Shown here one piece after another: positions 24,375 through 33,752 of a DNA stretch of 59,396 nt. Position 1 is the first letter of the stretch, and every line of letters starts with the position of its first letter. The notes under the pieces were generated by a model that saw only the letters and a program-made list of their open reading frames with translations, was not told where the DNA came from and made no database searches. Origin of the DNA: Desulfobacter curvatus DSM 3379 (GTDB taxonomy: Bacteria > Desulfobacterota > Desulfobacteria > Desulfobacterales > Desulfobacteraceae); the NCBI RefSeq assembly GCF_000373985.1, contig NZ_KB893052.1, positions 1-59,396 on the forward strand, in the 5' to 3' direction. Position numbers and translations under genes: made by a program.

Positions 24375-25642
24375 AGCTGAAACTGATTTATCCCAAATGG
24401 ACAAAACTTGACCGGCAGACAGAATTCCACCTCCCCCCCCATGGACCTGTTGTGTTTGCAGCAGCCCTGCCCGATTATATCGAGGTTGAGTTTATTGATG
24501 AGAATGTCCAGACCATTGACTATGACGAACAAGTGGATGTGGTTGCGCTCTCCATGATGCTCACCATCCAGGTGAACCGCGGCATCGCCATTGCAAAAAA
24601 GTTCAGGGCCAAAGGCATTCCGGTCATTGCCGGGGGCATTGCCACCATGCTTCATTCAGAACAGATGATCGGCCAGGTAGACAGTTTGTTTCTTGGCGAG
24701 GCTGAAGGCCGCATGGAAAAGGTCTTTGATGATCTTAGAAAAAATCGCCTGGCTCCTGTGTATGATTATCTGTCATCACAGCCGCCCATTGAAATGGTGG
24801 GACCGGCCAGACGGGATATTCTTGACCGGGATCTGTACAACTACAAAGGCGTTCAGATGGTGGACCTGGTCCATGCCTCCCGGGGATGCCGGTTTAACTG
24901 CTACCCCTGCGCCGTGGCCTACCTTGGGGGGCGCAAGTTCAGACCCAGACCCATTGACAAAACCATTGAAGAACTGGCCGGCATTGACAACAACCGGCTT
25001 TTTATCGTGGACAATTCCCTGGCCCAGGATAAGCAGTGGGAGCTGGATCTTTTCCGGGAGATGATCCCCTTAAAGAAAAAATGGTGCTGCCACCCCATTG
25101 AAAACGACCCCAAGGTGCTGGACCTGGCAGCCCAGGCAGGCGCCTGGTATGTTTACCAGGCCGTGTTCGATACTTCGGATTTAATCCGGGACCGCATTAA
25201 GCGTTACCATGACCACGGCATCGGTGTGGAGGGGACGATCCTCTTAGGCCTTGACCACCACACCGAAGACTCCATTAAAAAACTGATTGATTTTCTGTTG
25301 GAAATTGATCTTGATCTGGCTGAATTTACGGTGCTGACGCCGTTTCCCCACACCCGGGCATGGGAAGAACTGAACCGACAGAAAAGAATTTTATCCTATG
25401 ACTGGGATGAGTATTCGGCGGACAAGGTGGTGTTTCAGCCCAAAAACATGGCCCCGGAGCGTCTCCAGAGACTACTCCAATATGCCTGGGATTCCTTTTA
25501 TCAGGATGAACCCCAGAATATCAAAATGTATAAATTGCTAAAGACGGTCATTCAGAAGGAAAAAGAGGATAACACCTATCGTCCCAGAAATCGAAACCTT
25601 GTAGGTTCCGCGTTTGGAAAACCCGCAGGTCAACAAAGCTGA
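24371..25642 (+). CDS. B12-binding-type radical SAM protein
   Basis: A 423-residue protein. The N-terminal ~140 residues are a Rossmann-like B12-binding-type domain (VVALSMMLTIQ, then IPVIAGGIATML); no DxHxxG motif is seen, so cobalamin may bind base-on or not at all. The radical SAM domain follows, with C173-x3-C177-x2-C180 in RGCRFNCYPC, which holds the [4Fe-4S] cluster that cleaves S-adenosylmethionine. Such enzymes methylate or rearrange unactivated carbons. It is the last gene of the dehydratase-FabG-LolA-lipoprotein run and overlaps it by four bases, so it may modify the acyl product made there. Confidence 0.85.
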   Translation: MKLKLIYPKWTKLDRQTEFHLPPHGPVVFAAALPDYIEVEFIDENVQTIDYDEQVDVVALSMMLTIQVNRGIAIAKKFRAKGIPVIAGGIATMLHSEQMIGQVDSLFLGEAEGRMEKVFDDLRKNRLAPVYDYLSSQPPIEMVGPARRDILDRDLYNYKGVQMVDLVHASRGCRFNCYPCAVAYLGGRKFRPRPIDKTIEELAGIDNNRLFIVDNSLAQDKQWELDLFREMIPLKKKWCCHPIENDPKVLDLAAQAGAWYVYQAVFDTSDLIRDRIKRYHDHGIGVEGTILLGLDHHTEDSIKKLIDFLLEIDLDLAEFTVLTPFPHTRAWEELNRQKRILSYDWDEYSADKVVFQPKNMAPERLQRLLQYAWDSFYQDEPQNIKMYKLLKTVIQKEKEDNTYRPRNRNLVGSAFGKPAGQQS

Positions 25643-25747
25643 TTCCGTTACAGGAAAACCAAAGCAATCTCATGTAGATATGATTAAAGAAAAAGACCGC
25701 CCCATTAATCTGTGCTGTATTAACCCCGACATCAACAGGAGGCGATT

Positions 25748-27121
25748 ATTTTCAATCAGAAAAACAAATTATATGCGGTCATCCTCGTGGCGTTGGCTGC
25801 GGCAGGAATCGGTATATACCTGTTGTTCGATCAAATGGGGATTGGATTCAAAGCGCCCCTGAAACAAATTCAGGAACGCGGTACGATTCGCATGATCACG
25901 GCCAATACGGCCACATCCTATTACACATACCGGGATTCCCCCATGGGATTTGAGTATGACCTTGCCAAAGCATTTGCAGATCATCTTGGGGTGGCCCTTG
26001 AAGTAATCGTTCCGGAGTGGAACACAATGTTTGACGTGCTCAATTCCGGACAGGGAGATTTCATCGCCGCCGGCATCACCATAACAGAATCAAGGAAGCG
26101 GATCGCATTATTTTCAGATCCCTACATGCCTGTACAGCAAAAATTCATTCACCACAAACTAAAATTCGGCATAAAAAATCTTGAGCAGCTGGCAGGCAGA
26201 ACCATTTATGTCAGAAAAGGCTCCTCCTACCAGGAACGCTTAAAGGAACTCAAAGCATCAGGGATTGATCTGAAGATTCAGCCGCTTATGTATGTGTCCA
26301 CCGAAGAATTCATCAGACTGGTTTCTGAAAAAAAAATCAAATATACCATTGCGGATTCAAACATTGCCCTGTTAAACCGCAGATACTACCCGGACATTAA
26401 AATCGGGCTGCCTATTCAAGAAGAAGAGTACTTAGGATGGGCCGTAAAAAAAACAAATGAAGGTCTGCGGGACCAAATCAATCAGTTTCTTGAGGTGGCT
26501 GAAGAAACCGGCATTCTTGCTAAACTATATGAAAAGTATTATGGCAACGTAAAAATTTTTAACTATTTTGAATTAAAAAAATTCCATGAACGGATCAAAA
26601 CACGGCTGCCCGAATATAAAAAGATGATTAAAACAGAATCTGAAAAATACGGATTCGACTGGCGACTGATCGCTGCAATGGTCTACCAGGAATCCCACTT
26701 CAATGCCAAGGCCAAAAGCCGTACCGGCGTCCGGGGGCTGATGCAGGTGACACAGGACACAGCCAGATTGATGGGGATCAAAAACCGGCTGGATCCAAAA
26801 CAGAGCGTGAAAGCCGGCGTCAAATTTTTCAACATAATGCACAAGCGGTTTGATGATATTCCAGACCCGCGACAAAAAAACCGCTTTGCCCTTGCCGCTT
26901 ATAACGTGGGATACGGCCATGTCAGAGACGCCCAGGCAATTGCCCGGCAACAAGGCATGGATATCAATAAGTGGACATCCCTGAAAAAAGCCCTGCCCCT
27001 TCTAACCCAACGCAAATACTATGAAAAAACCCAGCATGGATATGCCCGGGGACAGGAACCGGTTCATTATGTAGAACGGATCTTCACCTATTACGATATT
27101 CTCAGGCAAAAAGGACATTAA
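25748..27121 (+). CDS. mltF: MltF-like protein: solute-binding domain plus lytic transglycosylase, apparent ATT start
   Basis: The product of about 457 residues begins with a membrane anchor or uncleaved signal (about 8-27). A type-3 solute-binding domain (about 40-265; RGTIRMITANTATSYYTY, GFEYDLAKAFADHLG) follows, then a C-terminal SLT domain. There QESHFNAKAKS carries the catalytic glutamate and GVRGLMQV the conserved Met-Gln. MltF cleaves the glycan strands of murein. No ATG, GTG or TTG lies between the upstream stop (25721) and GTG 25787, which would cut the anchor. AGGAGG at 25737-25742 points to ATT 25748. The gene's 3' end overlaps the convergent cbiK stop. Confidence 0.85.
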   Translation: MFNQKNKLYAVILVALAAAGIGIYLLFDQMGIGFKAPLKQIQERGTIRMITANTATSYYTYRDSPMGFEYDLAKAFADHLGVALEVIVPEWNTMFDVLNSGQGDFIAAGITITESRKRIALFSDPYMPVQQKFIHHKLKFGIKNLEQLAGRTIYVRKGSSYQERLKELKASGIDLKIQPLMYVSTEEFIRLVSEKKIKYTIADSNIALLNRRYYPDIKIGLPIQEEEYLGWAVKKTNEGLRDQINQFLEVAEETGILAKLYEKYYGNVKIFNYFELKKFHERIKTRLPEYKKMIKTESEKYGFDWRLIAAMVYQESHFNAKAKSRTGVRGLMQVTQDTARLMGIKNRLDPKQSVKAGVKFFNIMHKRFDDIPDPRQKNRFALAAYNVGYGHVRDAQAIARQQGMDINKWTSLKKALPLLTQRKYYEKTQHGYARGQEPVHYVERIFTYYDILRQKGH

Positions 27122-27969
27122 TAGCAGCGCATAATCTTCAACGCACGTTCCAACCGTTGACAAAAAAACCGGATACATTCTTTCCGGAATGCCAGGCCCT
27201 TGAAATATTCACTGTCACCGAGGAAGATTTTGGGGCAGTCCACCTCCATGCCCATATCTTCAAACATGCAGCGCCAACTGTCTTTGGGGCCCATCAGGTC
27301 ATCTTCTACATGAATGCCGGCCAGAAACATCATGGGGATCAGGCGGATGCGGGTAAAGCCCTGTTGGGCACGGGCCTTGCGGATTTGCCCGGCAACACTG
27401 TTGATATTAGGGATGCCTTCGACCGTGGCCGTGTACACATTGTCATAAAGGCCTGATACAAGATGATTGATGCCCATATAAATCATGTTCACCGGATCTG
27501 CTGCCAGGGGTGTGCCGTGCAAGGCCAGCAGATTAATTTCCTTTTCCCCGGTCAAAAAATCCTTTGACACCTCTTCAAGCACCTGCTCAACAAAATCCCA
27601 CCGGTGGCAAAGTGTTTCGCCCATGACCACCCGCAGCCCCGGAAAGTATAAAGAAGATTCCCTGACTTGCTGATATTCCGTACCCGGAAATACATGCAGC
27701 GGCTGAACCACCGCTTTTCGATATCCGTCGGCTTCTACCTTTCCCAATATTTCCAAAAGACTTGGCAGCCCCTTTTTTCTGCGGATAATCTCCGAGGTAT
27801 AGGCCCAGTAAATGTCGTAACCGGTAAATTGTTCGGCCAGCTGCGCCTGGACCCTGTCCATGGCGTCCTGGCCCCGGGATGATGACCCGAATGCCGCAAT
27901 AACAATTGCCGGCTGTTCCTTAAGTCTTGGCTGGCGCATTTTCCGGCCTATATAACCATGTTGATGCAT
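27118..27969 (-). CDS. cbiK: CbiK-type sirohydrochlorin cobaltochelatase
   Basis: A 283-residue class II chelatase. AIVIAAFGSSSRGQDAMDRV (about 21-40) is the typical start. The two metal-site histidines are visible in LLALHGTP (about residue 152) and in LAGIHVEDD (about 221). It inserts Co2+ into sirohydrochlorin in the anaerobic cobalamin route, and some homologues handle iron for haem. There is no signal peptide, so it is cytoplasmic, unlike CbiK-P of Desulfovibrio vulgaris. AAGGAGTGA precedes ATG 27969. It is the last gene of the riboswitch operon, 24 bases after the CobN-like gene. Confidence 0.88.
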   Translation of the reverse strand: MHQHGYIGRKMRQPRLKEQPAIVIAAFGSSSRGQDAMDRVQAQLAEQFTGYDIYWAYTSEIIRRKKGLPSLLEILGKVEADGYRKAVVQPLHVFPGTEYQQVRESSLYFPGLRVVMGETLCHRWDFVEQVLEEVSKDFLTGEKEINLLALHGTPLAADPVNMIYMGINHLVSGLYDNVYTATVEGIPNINSVAGQIRKARAQQGFTRIRLIPMMFLAGIHVEDDLMGPKDSWRCMFEDMGMEVDCPKIFLGDSEYFKGLAFRKECIRFFCQRLERALKIMRCY

Positions 27970-27993
27970 AATAGATCACTCCTTTATCTTTGT

Positions 27994-30900
27994 TCAGACA
28001 CGATTCAATTTATATCCTGCAACCAAGAGCACCAGGAGCCCTGCGGCAATCACCATGACCTGCCAGGCCGAGCCCGAAGTAGTTACGGTAGTTTGCGTTG
28101 CCTTTTCTTCCACCATTTCAAACCCTTCGATATTTTCTTCTTTGGTGCGGGCACGGGCATTCTCAGGCTGCTGAATCTCTTTAATGATCTTTTCAAGGCC
28201 CTGCCGGGTTCTCTGGTGCTCGGCAATTCGTTCTTCCAGAGGCTTTCCCGCGGCCTTGGCCAGGGTCATTTTAAAGGCGTCCATCTGTTTGGGGGTTAAA
28301 AGGCCGGCCAGTGAGAGATAATTGGTGACATATTGCTGGAACATGGGATTGTTGCAGGTGTGCTCACAGCAGGCCACCCCTTTTTCAATCACGTTGACGG
28401 CAAAGGTCCGGGCAATGTTTTTTTTCATCTCTTCCGGTGCCTGCCAGTACTTTTTCCGGTCGGCTTCAAGCATGCGTGCCGTGATGGACTGAATTGCCCA
28501 GGGGTTATTTTTATCGAAAAATTCTTTGAGGTTTTCGCCGTATTTGTCCTGGACATAGACATCATGAATCTGTTCCCAGTATTTGCCGTCCACGGCCCAG
28601 GGGGAGGTGACCTGAAATCCCCACAAGTTCTCCACGAATTCGCCCATGGCCTTGGCACCGGAATATCCTTGCTTTTTCATGCCTTCAATCCATTTGGGAT
28701 TCAGGTACCGGGTCCTCAGGGCCTTGCCGATGGCCTTGGGAAGATCGTCAAGTGTTACGGTTTTTCCATCTTTCATATCTGCCACAACGGTTTCGGGAAA
28801 GCTGCCGGTCTGCTGCTTCACCGCCAGGGAAAGCCCGCCTAAAAAGGCAAACACATCGTCATTGTCCAGAAGATTATAAACATTGGAAGAGGTGGTATGC
28901 ATGGCCATTTTTACATCTTTAAGATTGGACAGATAGGCGCTTTTCAAGGATTTACCCCAAATGTTGTTGCCATAGGCATAAGCGTAATGATGAATAAATA
29001 CATCGGCGATCTCCTTTTCATTCTCCCATACCCCGCTGTTGGGGATCAGTTCCTGCATGGCATGGGAATAGGCCCCGGGCATGGGTGCAAACACCCTGGC
29101 CCGGCTTAGATCTTTGGCTTCCTTAGGAGAATATCCGTTTTTGATCAAGGCGGCTTCAATGGTCCGGTTATGGACGGCCACAAAATTTTCCACATCCTTA
29201 AGTTCGGATGCCATGCGAACAGCCCGGTCCATAAGCTTGATCAATTTTGCGTAACTGTCTCTGAAAAGTCCTGAAGACTGAATCAGCACATCAATCCGGG
29301 GCCGGTTCAGCAGCCGGCCCGGTATGGGAACAATGTCCACCACCTGATTCTTTTTATCCCACACCGGCGATACGCCTAAAAGATACAGCACGGCAGCCAC
29401 GCTTGCGCCTTCGTTTCTCTGCAGTTCCGTGCTCCAGAGAATCAGCCCCAGTTTGTCCGGATAAGACCCATGCTTTTTCCGGTAGGCGGCAATCATGTCG
29501 TCGGCCAGTTTTTTGCCCATGCGCCAGGCTTCCTTTGACGGGACTTTATCAATGTTAAATCCGAAAAAGTTTTTCCCCGTGGGTACTGCATCGGGATTTC
29601 GAATGGGATCATTGCCTTCGGCTGGGGCAATGTATCCGCCGTTCAGGGCCTTGATAAGGGACGTCAGCTCATTTTCCCCACAGGCGCGAAGCTGCGTTTT
29701 CATATCAGCCGGCTCTATTTCCGGGCTTGCGTCACAAACGGCATCTGTCAGGGACAAAAGCGCCTCGCCCTCGGGGGAGACGCCGAATGTGTGAAGGCCA
29801 TAGGGAATCATGGTCTCCTGGAGTTCAAGAATATAGTGCTCAACGGTTTCAATGGTTTCGGCGTCGTAGGTTTTTAGATCCAGGTCATTATGGAGCCCCA
29901 GCTTTTTAATCAGAGATTCAACGCTTTTCAGCTTTTCCCGGGCCAGCATTTCATCGGTTTCAAGGGCAATGTGATATGCATCGATCAACGCAGTCAGTTT
30001 GCGGTATTCCATGTAGGTTCCGCCTTTTTTGAGGGGCGGAATTAAATGGTCGATGACAACGCCCCGGCCCCGTCGTTTGGCCTGGATGCCTTCACCAACA
30101 TTATCCACAATATAGGGATAGATATTTGGAATATCCTGAAGGAGTATGTCGGGCGGGTCCGTGATGGAAAGCCCCACCTGTTTGCCGGGCAGCCACTCGT
30201 GGGTGCCGTGCTTGCCAAGGCTGATGATCGCATCGGCTTTGAACTCTTTTTTCAGCCACATGTAAAAGGCGATGTATTGATGATGGGGATACAGTTTGGG
30301 ATCATGATATAATTTTTCCGGGTCCTCCCCAAATCCCCGGGAAGGCTGGGGCATGAGCCACAGATGCCCCAAACGGATGCACGGAATGAGGAATGCGTTA
30401 TTTTCCATCATAATATCGGTGGATTCAGGAGGGCCCCACTGTGCCAGAACATGGGATTGAAACTCTTCGGGAAGCTGTGCAAACCACGTTTTATACTTCG
30501 ATAAATGGATCTTTATCACGCTATGGTTTGCAATGAGATTGGCAAGTTCCCCCGGGGCCCACGAACCAACGTTTCTGCCGCCTAAAAGAATTCGTTTTTT
30601 GACAACATCTTCAGTGAGATCGTTGTCTTCAATAGTATACCCCTGGGCTTTGAGCGTTGAAACGATCTGGGCAATGGATCTGAAACAGTTCATGTAACTG
30701 CCTCCGATATTCTGCTTGCCCGGTGGGTGGTTCCAGTAAAGCATGGCAACCTTTTTGTCACAGTTGGGTGTTATTTTCAGGTGATGCCAGGCCTGGATTC
30801 GTTTAACCAGAAGCTCAACCTGCCCGGGTATGGGCACCCTGTCGTACAGAATATCGGCCATACCCTTGAGCCGGACAGCTGTCTTTCCCCCTACCACCGT

Positions 30901-31896
30901 GGGTTCAATCCCACCGTTCTCTTCGGGTATGCAGACCTGCCAGGCGGTGCGAACTGTGGAAATGCCTTGATCTGATTTTTCCCACTGGTTTATGGTGATG
31001 CCGTGGGCTTCCAAGGGGATAAATACAGGTGCGTTAATCCGGGATAAAATCCGGGTGGTCTCCTGGGGGAATCCTCTTAAAAACCGGAAGGAAAACCCAA
31101 CAAGCGCATCCACACGGGGCTTGCCGTTCGGATCCAAAAAACAGGACTGAAGGGATTTATGGTAAGGTGGTTTTCCAAACGCCGGCAGCACATTGATACC
31201 ATTTTTTTCAAGGGTTGAAATGATGCCTGCCTCAAGTTTACCGCTCTCTTTGACCACCGAGGTTCGGAATGTATGAATCCCCACCCAGAACCCTTTGTCG
31301 TTAAATCTGCCCTCTTTTTTGTACCAGTTCAGATAATCGTTAAAATTTGCAAACAAGTTCGGGGCATCCGGGTGAAAGAGTCCTTCATCCGGCAGGACAA
31401 AGGGTTTTTCATAGGCCGTTTTAATCCCATTATCACAAAGCACCATAAAAACCATATTTTTTAAATTTTCCACAGTGGGCGGCTGGAAATAGGCTTCGCT
31501 GTCAAGATGCGGCAGAAACCCTTTTTTCTTTAATTTATCGGCCAGGTAGCTGCAGCGAAGGCTGTAGATTTTTATGGTTTTATTTTCCAAAGTTGCAGAT
31601 AAGAACTCATCCATTTCCCGCTTCATGAAATCGGCCAAAATGATGTCAGCGCTGTTGACATCTTCCGGTTCAACCCGGTTGTTACCGATCTCTTTGTCCG
31701 TATAAAATCTGAAACGACATTTTTCGCTGATGCCGGGCATGGCGGATAATTCCCTGATGACCCGGGCGGTCATAATGCTGTCTCTGGTACTGACGGCAAA
31801 AATAATGGTCAGCTTGTCCGGGGCACAGGGGGAGACGGATGGAAGCAAAAGTGTTGCGGCAAAAATAAGCAACCAGAGCCGTTTAATCGATTTCAT
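27994..31896 (-). CDS. Exported, membrane-anchored CobN-like chelatase (HmuS-like)
   Basis: The start is ATG 31896, behind GGGAGG; a TTG one codon earlier is unlikely. The product of 1300 residues has the CobN/BchH magnesium-chelatase fold. Unlike CobN of aerobic cobalamin synthesis it has a signal peptide (about 1-25, LLPSVSPCAPD). It ends with a membrane helix (about 1276-1296) and a basic tail, so most of it faces the periplasm. CCEHTCNNP in the C-terminal third, the conserved HGTHEWLPGKQVG and the LGVSPVW block mark the HmuS-like branch. HmuS of Bacteroidetes removes metal from haem under anaerobic conditions. Here a cobalamin riboswitch and CbiK suggest corrinoid or cobalt handling instead. 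No CobS or CobT partner is present. Confidence 0.88.
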   Translation of the reverse strand: MKSIKRLWLLIFAATLLLPSVSPCAPDKLTIIFAVSTRDSIMTARVIRELSAMPGISEKCRFRFYTDKEIGNNRVEPEDVNSADIILADFMKREMDEFLSATLENKTIKIYSLRCSYLADKLKKKGFLPHLDSEAYFQPPTVENLKNMVFMVLCDNGIKTAYEKPFVLPDEGLFHPDAPNLFANFNDYLNWYKKEGRFNDKGFWVGIHTFRTSVVKESGKLEAGIISTLEKNGINVLPAFGKPPYHKSLQSCFLDPNGKPRVDALVGFSFRFLRGFPQETTRILSRINAPVFIPLEAHGITINQWEKSDQGISTVRTAWQVCIPEENGGIEPTVVGGKTAVRLKGMADILYDRVPIPGQVELLVKRIQAWHHLKITPNCDKKVAMLYWNHPPGKQNIGGSYMNCFRSIAQIVSTLKAQGYTIEDNDLTEDVVKKRILLGGRNVGSWAPGELANLIANHSVIKIHLSKYKTWFAQLPEEFQSHVLAQWGPPESTDIMMENNAFLIPCIRLGHLWLMPQPSRGFGEDPEKLYHDPKLYPHHQYIAFYMWLKKEFKADAIISLGKHGTHEWLPGKQVGLSITDPPDILLQDIPNIYPYIVDNVGEGIQAKRRGRGVVIDHLIPPLKKGGTYMEYRKLTALIDAYHIALETDEMLAREKLKSVESLIKKLGLHNDLDLKTYDAETIETVEHYILELQETMIPYGLHTFGVSPEGEALLSLTDAVCDASPEIEPADMKTQLRACGENELTSLIKALNGGYIAPAEGNDPIRNPDAVPTGKNFFGFNIDKVPSKEAWRMGKKLADDMIAAYRKKHGSYPDKLGLILWSTELQRNEGASVAAVLYLLGVSPVWDKKNQVVDIVPIPGRLLNRPRIDVLIQSSGLFRDSYAKLIKLMDRAVRMASELKDVENFVAVHNRTIEAALIKNGYSPKEAKDLSRARVFAPMPGAYSHAMQELIPNSGVWENEKEIADVFIHHYAYAYGNNIWGKSLKSAYLSNLKDVKMAMHTTSSNVYNLLDNDDVFAFLGGLSLAVKQQTGSFPETVVADMKDGKTVTLDDLPKAIGKALRTRYLNPKWIEGMKKQGYSGAKAMGEFVENLWGFQVTSPWAVDGKYWEQIHDVYVQDKYGENLKEFFDKNNPWAIQSITARMLEADRKKYWQAPEEMKKNIARTFAVNVIEKGVACCEHTCNNPMFQQYVTNYLSLAGLLTPKQMDAFKMTLAKAAGKPLEERIAEHQRTRQGLEKIIKEIQQPENARARTKEENIEGFEMVEEKATQTTVTTSGSAWQVMVIAAGLLVLLVAGYKLNRV

Positions 31897-32242
31897 CAAT
31901 TTTTTCCTCCGGGATGTAAACGATCCTGCCGTTTTTTAACTGATAGGCCGTGCCGAGCCGGAAGCCTTCATTCCCGCCGATTTTATGGTTTGTCACCTTT
32001 TTGACTTTGATCTCTTTTCCCTTTTTGGTGATGATCTGCCACTGGTCTTTGACCTTTTTCATGATGGTGATTTCACTGTCCGGATTGAAAAAATCGAGAA
32101 CCTGGAAGGTGGACATCAAGGTTAAAAGCAGGGCCACAATAAATACAAGTGCCACATCGAACAGATTGGCCACCCCATTGAGCGGTTCTTCATACCTGGA
32201 TTTGAGTAATTGGTCCGGCCGGCTTTGTTTTATAAATTTCAT
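31883..32242 (-). CDS. DUF2149 (HmuT-like) membrane protein
   Basis: A 119-residue protein with one membrane helix (about 30-48, LFDVALVFIVALLLTLMSTF). D29, just at the membrane edge, recalls the essential aspartate of ExbD. The soluble C-terminal part is basic (KGKEIKVKKVTNHK). DUF2149 proteins accompany ExbB-like and CobN-like genes in hmu-type operons and are taken to be the ExbD-like stator partner. It overlaps the ExbB-like gene by four bases (ATGA) and the CobN-like gene by 14, which argues for one complex. Confidence 0.82.
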   Translation of the reverse strand: MKFIKQSRPDQLLKSRYEEPLNGVANLFDVALVFIVALLLTLMSTFQVLDFFNPDSEITIMKKVKDQWQIITKKGKEIKVKKVTNHKIGGNEGFRLGTAYQLKNGRIVYIPEEKIDEID

Positions 32243-32886
32243 GGCGTATCCGTTGGTGCGGTCTCTTTGGAAAGGCCGTTTGCCATGGCCTCGGTGATCA
32301 GGTTGATCCTGCGCATATCTTCAAGCATCCACTGCTCCTTGACCACTGTAAAAAAATAACTGCTGAGACCTAAGGCAATGCCCACCACCGTGGTAGTAAA
32401 CGCCAAAATCAAACTGGAGGAGAGCTGGGCCATATTGCCCTGGGTCAGGCCGGAGAGTCCTGTGCCCATGGGAATCAGGGTGCCCATCAAGCCTAAACTG
32501 GGCCCTGTGCGCACAACAATACGGATTTTATCCACACTTTTTAAAAGCGTGTGTTGTTTTTTCTGGTTCAAATCTTCAATTTTTTCAGCTTTCAAAATTC
32601 CCGGCTGTTTTAAGATGTTTTCCAGGTCCCGGGCATATGCCGTAATATGTGCCGGCAGCATGGATTGGACTTCTTCGGGCAACATCCCAGCCCGGCTGAT
32701 CTCTTCCAGAAATGCGGACAAGGGCTTTTTTGAGCGTTTTTGCCTGCGCTTAATCCATTCACCGAAAAAACCACCGGTATAGATGAACAGACACAGACAC
32801 AGAATGATAAGCAACGACGCAACTGGTACCAACAATGCCGTCGAGATGGTGTATAAAATAGTTTGGAATACAGCGAAAAGATTCAT
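32239..32886 (-). CDS. MotA/TolQ/ExbB-type proton channel (HmuU-like)
   Basis: A 215-residue protein with three membrane helices at about 10-32, 118-140 and 158-182. The ExbB core is seen as RTGPSLGLMGTLIPMGTGLS and SLILAFTTTVVGIALGLSSY. It would form the channel of an energy-transducing complex, here with the DUF2149 protein rather than with a classical ExbD. No TonB gene is part of this operon. Its receptor may use TonB from the 8.1-kb cluster, or this module may energise the CobN-like protein directly. Five bases separate it from the DUF2162 gene. Confidence 0.85.
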   Translation of the reverse strand: MNLFAVFQTILYTISTALLVPVASLLIILCLCLFIYTGGFFGEWIKRRQKRSKKPLSAFLEEISRAGMLPEEVQSMLPAHITAYARDLENILKQPGILKAEKIEDLNQKKQHTLLKSVDKIRIVVRTGPSLGLMGTLIPMGTGLSGLTQGNMAQLSSSLILAFTTTVVGIALGLSSYFFTVVKEQWMLEDMRRINLITEAMANGLSKETAPTDTP

Positions 32887-32891
32887 GGATG

Positions 32892-33632
32892 TTATACCTT
32901 GTAAAAATAGGACCGGTAAAACCCTGATATGCCAAGAACAACTGCACTTCCGGCCAGTATCAAGAATGGGGTCGTTGCAAACTGCCCCACAGGATTATTA
33001 GACTCCGCCATTTGATAAGCCGCCTTGATTTCAGGATAAATGGGGGCAATGAGAACGGTCAGTACAAAATAGAGGGCAATCAGCACCATGGAAAGGCCCA
33101 GAAAATCGTCCATAGAAGAGATCTGGTTTCGAAACAGGGTGATCATGGCCAAAGTCAAAAGGATACATGCCGTAAAGCATGCAAACAGCACCAAGGTTGT
33201 GATAGCCGGGGACAGGGGAAAAATAGAAAATGCCAAGGACAGGTTGAGCAGGATCACTGTGGCACAAACCGGGCAGGGAAGCACCAGTAAAAGCCCCGGG
33301 CCTAACGAGGCATGCCCGCGACCTTGCTGTAATCCAAGCAAGACCACACCCCAGGCAAACAGGCCCGACGCCAGTGCGAAATGAACGGCCATACCGTATT
33401 GAACAGCTTTGGCGATACGGTCCAGATAGTCAAACAGTTGAAAACCTGTGACCAGGGCATGCATACCAAAAAACAAAAGCATGTATGCCAGAATAGAGCT
33501 GCCCGCAAATATCCATTTTTTTGACATTGGGATGGACGGATGGTTTATCCGTGCCCCCAGCCCCACACCGATTTTGATGCCGAAAACCAGGAACGCCCCA
33601 AGGATTCCACTCATCCATAATTGCTTAAGCAT
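32892..33632 (-). CDS. DUF2162 (HmuV-like) polytopic membrane protein
   Basis: I start at ATG 33632, because the longer frame to 33695 runs into repeat A. The product of 246 residues has about seven membrane helices. The motif LPCPVCATVILLNLSLAFS (about 130-148), with CPVC inside a helix, is typical of DUF2162. The two cysteines suggest metal or thiol chemistry in the membrane. The family is a constant member of hmu-type operons with CobN-like and ExbB-like proteins. Its role is unproven, and a permease for the released metal or the tetrapyrrole is a fair guess. Confidence 0.8.
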   Translation of the reverse strand: MLKQLWMSGILGAFLVFGIKIGVGLGARINHPSIPMSKKWIFAGSSILAYMLLFFGMHALVTGFQLFDYLDRIAKAVQYGMAVHFALASGLFAWGVVLLGLQQGRGHASLGPGLLLVLPCPVCATVILLNLSLAFSIFPLSPAITTLVLFACFTACILLTLAMITLFRNQISSMDDFLGLSMVLIALYFVLTVLIAPIYPEIKAAYQMAESNNPVGQFATTPFLILAGSAVVLGISGFYRSYFYKV

Positions 33633-33650
33633 GACATGCACCTGTCTTAT

Positions 33651-33740
33651 AACGGTCACGGACCGTCCTTGGTCTTTGACCGTGGTTCGGCCCACAACGA
33701 ATATTGAAACATCTCTGTGGGTTACAGAGATGTTTCTTAT
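33651..33740 (+). repeat. Dispersed repeat family A, copy with 11-bp hairpin
   Basis: It contains AACGGTCACGGACCGTCCTT, GGTTCGGCCCACAACGAATA and a perfect hairpin, AACATCTCTGT (33708-33718) with ACAGAGATGTT (33724-33734). The hairpin half recurs in reverse at 595-644. The copy sits between the TonB receptor gene and the DUF2162 gene of the minus-strand operon, where it could adjust or stop readthrough. Confidence 0.8.
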
Positions 33741-33752
33741 AAAAATAATTAC

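Noticed and set aside
27994..31896. Ordinary cobaltochelatase CobN of aerobic cobalamin synthesis
   Set aside because: The signal peptide, C-terminal membrane anchor and DUF2149/DUF2162/ExbB neighbours, with no CobS/CobT, do not fit that enzyme.
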